DNA of 64,000 nucleotides from Yponomeuta sedellus (taxonomy: Eukaryota; Arthropoda; Insecta; Lepidoptera; Yponomeutidae): positions 14,641,062-14,705,061 of the forward strand of contig OW203731.1 of the NCBI GenBank assembly GCA_934045075.1. The letters run 5' to 3'. A model generated the notes under the pieces. The model was not told where the DNA came from. It ran no database searches and saw only the letters and a list, made by a program, of their open reading frames with translations. Of this stretch, positions 59,255-64,000 are shown in pieces. Made by a program: the position numbers and the translations under genes. Numbering within the stretch: the stretch's first letter is position 1; each line of letters opens with the position of its first letter.

Positions 59255-62200
59255 CTGAAAATATTTATGTGTTATTGAATAGGTACTGCGAAGCGCTGGA
59301 ACGGTAAGGAAGCTTAGGTAGCGCTCGTGGCCTAGTCGAACCGAGTGATTGGAATCAATCACTTGGGTTAAGCAATAACAGGCGCGATCAGGTGCAGGAT
59401 AGGTGACCATCCCGTGACTATCGCTAGTGTCACTGCATTGCTATCTTTGAAAAGCTGGCATCCCTTCAGAAAGCCAGCAGTAACGTTGGAGCACTGCTGA
59501 CTTTTTGGAAAAGATTAAGCCCAGCTACGTACCTATACAATGGCCCAAATATGAGTGTATACAGACTACAATGCGAGGCCTTCAGGTTTTCAAATTCCTT
59601 ATTCTTGCAGATATCTTGATTTTTTTCTCGCTAACAATGCAGGAAAACATCGCGAGGAAACCATAGTGTCCGAGGTGTTCAAATATTCAGCGCTTGAAAT
59701 TGGAATATTTTAGATTTTTCTGTATTGTTACATTTTTGGTCGCTATGGCTTGTCGTTTTGCTGAAAATTAGCGCCAAAAAGTGTGGCACGCATCTCCGGG
59801 CGGCATATTGCTGAGCGTGGCTCCATTTGCTAAAACTTTTAAGCTTTTGATTATGACAACAATGTATACTTTATGTTTGCCGCAATAAATGTGGATCACT
59901 TTCACTTTAAATGTAATTGACAGATTGATTGCTTATGTAGCCTGGGCAGACAAATTGACTGAATGGAACTTGTAAAATATTAGCTCTAAATGTTGTTTTA
60001 TATTCTGTTCATTGAGAAAAAAGACGGGAGAGTAGAGGCCAACGTGAATATTAATTACCTTCGGGTATCTCTTTTCCTTCGTTTATTGAAATTCGATGTC
60101 GCTTCGATACAAAGGACAGCGAAGTGGTTGTTGCAGGAATGTCTGAAATTAAAAGACAATATTGTATAAAGGTCATTGCTACTAAGTACCAGTATTCCTT
60201 AATGATTCGCGATGCTCACATAATGTTATATATTGAACAAAAGGTGACTAAAAGTGACTACCTACAATAATTGACTACTCGCCACTTCTGTCTACCCATA
60301 AGCATGGCAACTACAACGCTGCCGAAACATCGAAAATTAAGGTAGTTACGTTTCACAAAGTTACTTTACTTTGCATTAGTAAGAACAAAAAAAAATAAGC
60401 GGTAGAATACGTGATTGGCCAGTGCATTGAAGGGAAGGGAAGGTACAGAACTAACAACGTGCATTACAGAAATAACAACTTCAACAAAATAAAACACCCA
60501 AAATGCATGGTGTATGTTACGATAAGCATGGTTACGGATACGTCTTAATACTAGTTCTTGATAATAGGGGATCATGTTGTAAGTTTTTATTTCTCAAAAA
60601 TTGAGAGAAATTTGAGAATCTTTTTCGAAGGAAATCAAAATGGCTGTACTGGCCAAATACATGCGAGCAGCGGCCGGAAAAAGTTGTATGAAAATGATTT
60701 TACGAATAAATAAACTACATAGGTACCTACCTAGTAAACTCCATATCTACCGTGTAATTTGAAAACAGAACGATCTTTTGCTTTGAAACATGGCATCCAA
60801 GGAGGCAACTGAGCAAAGGTTTTATTTTAATTTCGAACTGGCTTGCTATTTCTTTTTATTGAAAAAACAAAAACCAATGAATTCTTCAACACGGCAAAAA
60901 ATTCTTGTTCGTTGTTATTATAGTTGTAATTATAGTTTTAAATAAATAGTTCTTGGCCACACCTAAGAATTTATGGACGTTTATCCATCAATGAACCGTT
61001 TGTCCAATTTGCTGATTGCTGCAGTAATCTACAATTATACCGAGTTATTTTTTTATTCGGATCTTTGTTGTCAAATAAATAAAAGTTCGTAATGATAACA
61101 ATGCTATACTCAGTCAAAACCATACCAAAACAAGGACATTCTACTCGTCAATACGAACGACTTTTATATTGAGAACAACACCGAAATATCGGAAAATTAT
61201 CAACTGTTTTATACATTTTTTGTAGAAAATTACATTTTGTATTCCTAGCATGTCGATAGCAAGCCATAGTAGCCATTTTTTATTAAATGATGTTTCTTGC
61301 ATTATTTCCGAATTCTACTGCGCAGCAAAAGTCATTATTAAGATTAATGCAATTACCACCTTACACTTTACGGGACTTTTTAATACCCGTTATATGCAGT
61401 GATTATAAATTTTGATCAACTTATCACAAAATGGAATGAGGCAAATTTTTGTAGCTGCAAAAAGTTGAATGAATGAATTGCACTAAAAAAAATTGTACTA
61501 AGGCGAGCCCAATACGATAGTATTTTGTTCCAGCTAACCCACGATAGTGCGGGGGGACAGTGGAAGGGGTAATGCCAGTAAACAATATAATATAGGAGTG
61601 ATTTATTACATAAATTATGTTAACTAAATAATACAAATACAAATTTAAATACACATAGGGATATAAAATAGCACGAAAAATGTTAAATTAAGTTCACCAT
61701 GTATATTACTCTACCTTTCTTGTGACAGTAGCTTGTGTGAGTGCAAGGAGGCTGCCATGCCCCAATCCTCGGGTTCACTGCTCTGCCACTCGTCGCAGAA
61801 CGCGTCCATTGCGCGCTCGCCGCTCGCGTGGGCACCGTGCCATATAGCCTTCTGAGGCCTGGGAAGCAGTGGGAGGTGTTCACAAAATATAGGACCATTT
61901 TATTGATCACTTTTTACTGTTAGGTTAAAAGGCGTTGAAAGGTGGTCCCTCTTTTGGTGGCTTTATTTAACGGCGAACATGCCTCACAATTAATATCGGA
62001 AGTGATATTGTATTTATACCATAAGTGACATAGAAAAAAAAAATTACTAAAACCTAAATACAAAATAAACAATTTTTTGGTATTAAATATAAAACTTAAT
62101 GAAAAAATTAAGCTAGAGTAATAAAAAAAAAGTTTAGTAAAGTCAGCAGAGGGTCCCAATGACGCTGATACGTCATTGGGCCCTCGAGGACCGCGAAAGT

Positions 62201-63175
62201 AGGTTAGACTGGTTCAGTAGGTAGCATGTAAGGTTGGCAACTTTGTCATAATTTTTACAAATGTTCCTAAGAGTTTAGTTCGTTGAACTCGTGTGCTCTA
62301 ACCCAAACGCGTTTCATGTGACGCGTAGTTCAGGTTTGTTCAGTTCAGTATGGGCATAATTTCCACGGATTGGTTCAAACATTGAGTGAGGCTGAGGTTA
62401 GTGCACAGTTCAGACACTCAGGCTATCTTTTACTTAATAACCATCTATCTACTTTCCCATAACTGAGACTGAAACTTAAATTTTACTATAAATTAACTTA
62501 ACATCAAACTCAGGCTCTAAGTACGGACTACATTCACACACCCTCTCTCACTCACACACATGCCTAGCTCGGCAACAGAAGCTAACATGTATTTAAGTCA
62601 TTCATGTAACTATTATTTATTGTAGATCCTTGTTGTATCATTAATAAATAAACTATTAGGTGCTAATACTTACAAGAAGCATTGCGTAAAATATTGGAGA
62701 TGAGGCGTGTTGAATGCCCCAACTCCAATCTTTATGAACTTGTCAATTATACAATCAAATAGATAGATACTTAGATAAAAGATTTATTTCTATAAGACAA
62801 ACACATGTATAAATATCATCACACATTACATGATAAATAACAGTACAGAGTAGACATAGACAAAACATAAACATACAGAATAATGATACAACGATAACTC
62901 AACATTTTGTGCGGTACGGTAAGTAACTATTGGGAGATAGGGACGAATGCTGAAAATGTTTGAAAGTGTGTGTGGCAAATACATTTCCAACTCACCAGTG
63001 TACATCGTGCAGTATATTCTTTCCGCCAAAGCTGTAGATCCTCGGAGTACCAGCGAGGAGACCGCCGTCGCCGTCAAACATATCATTAAAGGACTTGAAC
63101 AGAACCTCGCCACGAATATTGACGACTGGCAGCCGACGGTCCACAACCCTCACGAGAGTGTCCAGATTTTGGGTC
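59146..63175 (-). CDS. Mp: Multiplexin (collagen XV/XVIII), C-terminal endostatin exons, partial
   Basis: Four exons read right to left: 63175-62996, 61858-61715, 60142-60059, 59254-59146. All junctions are GT-AG in phase 2 and give about 171 residues ending NN-stop. Recognisable endostatin blocks: DRRLPVVNIRGEVLFKSF, GTPRIYSFGGKNIL, HWPQKAIWHGAHASGER, AFCDEWQSSEPEDWG, HKLLSQERHSCNN, FAVLCIEATS. Three of the four endostatin cysteines (AFCDEW, HSCNN, VLCIE) are here; the first should be in an upstream exon. Multiplexin is a secreted basement-membrane collagen; its endostatin domain acts in motor axon guidance and synaptic homeostasis in flies. The collagen, trimerisation and N-terminal parts lie past the right edge. 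A short acidic tail follows KRRKRDTRR. Confidence 0.93.
59319..59435 (+). repeat. 5S-rRNA-derived SINE in last multiplexin intron
   Basis: gcgctcgtggcctagtcgaa, caatcacttgggttaagcaa, caggcgcgatcaggtgcagg and taggtgaccatcccgtgac, close to the consensus. Confidence 0.7.
60059..60142 (-). CDS. Mp: Multiplexin exon: last endostatin cysteines and basic site
   Basis: Acceptor tttaatttcag, donor gtaatt. Encodes HSCNNHFAVLCIEATSNFNK then RRKRDTR. The two cysteines close the endostatin disulfides; the dense basic run directly after the domain looks like a proprotein convertase site. Confidence 0.92.
61715..61858 (-). CDS. Mp: Multiplexin exon: endostatin core (PQKAIWHGA)
   Basis: Acceptor ctgcttcccag, donor gtagag. 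Encodes PQKAIWHGAHASGERAMDAF, CDEWQSSEPEDWGMAASL and HKLLSQE. The W-P-Q-K-x-x-W-H-G block, split across the intron as W/PQK, is diagnostic of endostatin. GC-rich relative to its surroundings, as expected for a conserved exon here. Confidence 0.94.
62996..63175 (-). CDS. Mp: Multiplexin exon: endostatin N-terminal part
   Basis: Acceptor ctttttag just above 63175, donor gtgagt at 62995, phase 2 in and out. Reads TQNLDTLVRVVDRRLPVVN through to NILHDVHW. It opens the C-type-lectin-like endostatin fold. Two open frames over the same bases (62826-63146 minus, 62947-63309 plus) are other-frame shadows. Confidence 0.92.
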
Positions 63176-63329
63176 CTAAAAAGTTGATGTTTAGTTCAGA
63201 ATTTCGGATAAAAAACTTTTTTTATTATTTGTTACACCTAATAATAAACGAAATACGAAATCGAAGAAGTCGACAAAAATGCCTGAGAGAAAATGGAAAA
63301 ATATTCTAATAGGAAATAATACTATTTGT

Positions 63330-63645
63330 AAAAACCTATTTAGAGGCTAAAAATTCCACCCATGCCGGGACTCGAACCCAACTGAGCTAATGGGCAAGTA
63401 CCGGCATCAGTGAAATTTTGAACCTCTTTACAATATTCTCTGTATTATTCTGCCTGTAAATAATACAGAGAATATTGTAAAGAGGTTCGAAATTTCGCTG
63501 ATGCCGGTACTTGCCCACTAGCTCAGCTGGGAGAGCGCTGGCACGGTTAGCCAGAGATCGCGGGTTCGAGTCCCGGCATGGGTGGAATTTTTAGCCTATA
63601 AATAGGTTTTTAATATTGTCCTTAGCACGGGTTAGTGCAACAAAA
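63330..63645. repeat. Inverted pair of SINE T1 copies
   Basis: A minus copy with part of its head deleted (63330-63455) faces a full plus copy (63456-63645); the centre gtattattctgcctgtaaat then aatacagag gives a strong snap-back. It lies upstream of the first visible multiplexin exon, in an intron of that gene. Confidence 0.72.
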
Positions 63646-64000
63646 AGAATATAATACTATTCGTATCTTGACATGCGTAACAAGTAACTTACGTAATCTA
63701 GGCTTGATACAAAAACCAATTAAAGGCAAATACCACATCAATTACTTTTTAAATCTTGAAATAGATGGTCATATTTTTTATATTAATATTAAACATAGGA
63801 GAATAAAACTATAAGATAAAGCCAAAAGGCATACATTGTTTAAAAAAGGTTAGGCAACTCCAATGAAATATTCCCAATATATATTATTTTTTAACTTCCA
63901 AGAACCCAGTCTCTAAAACGCATAGTTGTTCAATACATTAGTACGGTAATGGTTGTTTCATTGACGCTATTGCCACTACTGGTAGTCTAATAACCAATAA
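63646..64000. other. AT-rich, presumed multiplexin intron
   Basis: No further endostatin or collagen exon is visible to the window edge; the next upstream exon must lie to the right. Confidence 0.5.

Noticed and set aside
61683..61910. 75-aa minus frame over the endostatin exon
   Set aside because: It is a different frame of the same DNA; the frame with PQKAIWHGA fits endostatin and both splice sites.
62947..63309. 120-aa plus frame opposite multiplexin
   Set aside because: Antisense to the exon at 63175-62996, no domain, no splice support.

Overview
This is an AT-rich nuclear genomic window from an insect, almost certainly a moth or butterfly (Lepidoptera). The case rests on three intron-containing insect genes with GT-AG splicing, and on dense SINEs, MITEs, LINE 3-prime ends and Helitron-like pieces of the kind that fill lepidopteran introns and intergenic DNA. 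Nothing prokaryotic, no CRISPR array and no viral gene was seen. | Layout: 1-5.0 kb is repeat-rich upstream DNA. 5.18-12.2 kb (+) holds a complete four-exon PLP-dependent decarboxylase of the CSAD/GAD family, best called aspartate 1-decarboxylase (insect ADC, ortholog of fly black); its 508 codons join in frame. 12.2-19.9 kb is intergenic with a LINE inserted in a foldback element, SINEs and hairpins. 19.9-23.9 kb is a 1.43-kb tandem duplication whose junction is filled by a 241-bp tandem repeat and a 455-bp near-perfect palindrome; the right-hand copy ends inside the last exon of the next gene. 31.37-23.83 kb (-) holds a twelve-exon gene of the MCTP family (multiple C2 domains plus two C-terminal membrane segments), 766 aa in my model, with two C2 domains that have lost most calcium-binding acidic residues. 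31.5-52 kb is a long gene-poor stretch: a tRNA-derived SINE cluster, a palindromic mariner inside a LINE remnant, a TTAA-flanked MITE and a decayed minisatellite. 52.0-55.4 kb (-) is a 5-prime-truncated non-LTR retrotransposon with an intact 959-codon endonuclease/reverse-transcriptase frame, nested in a Helitron-like element. 58.19-58.83 kb is a piggyBac-type MITE with TTAA target duplications. 63.18-59.15 kb (-) carries the last four exons of a multiplexin gene (collagen XV/XVIII), encoding the endostatin domain and a short acidic tail; the rest of that gene lies beyond the right edge. | The three host genes are unrelated in function (beta-alanine synthesis, ER/vesicle membrane C2 protein, basement-membrane collagen) and I see no operon-like or pathway link. 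Many open frames in the window lie antisense to, or in the wrong frame of, these exons or repeats. The most unusual features are the filled duplication junction at 19.9-23.9 kb, the degenerate two-C2 MCTP, the 5S-rRNA-derived SINE family, the palindromic mariner and several near-perfect hairpins. I found no convincing evidence of a wholly new gene system.
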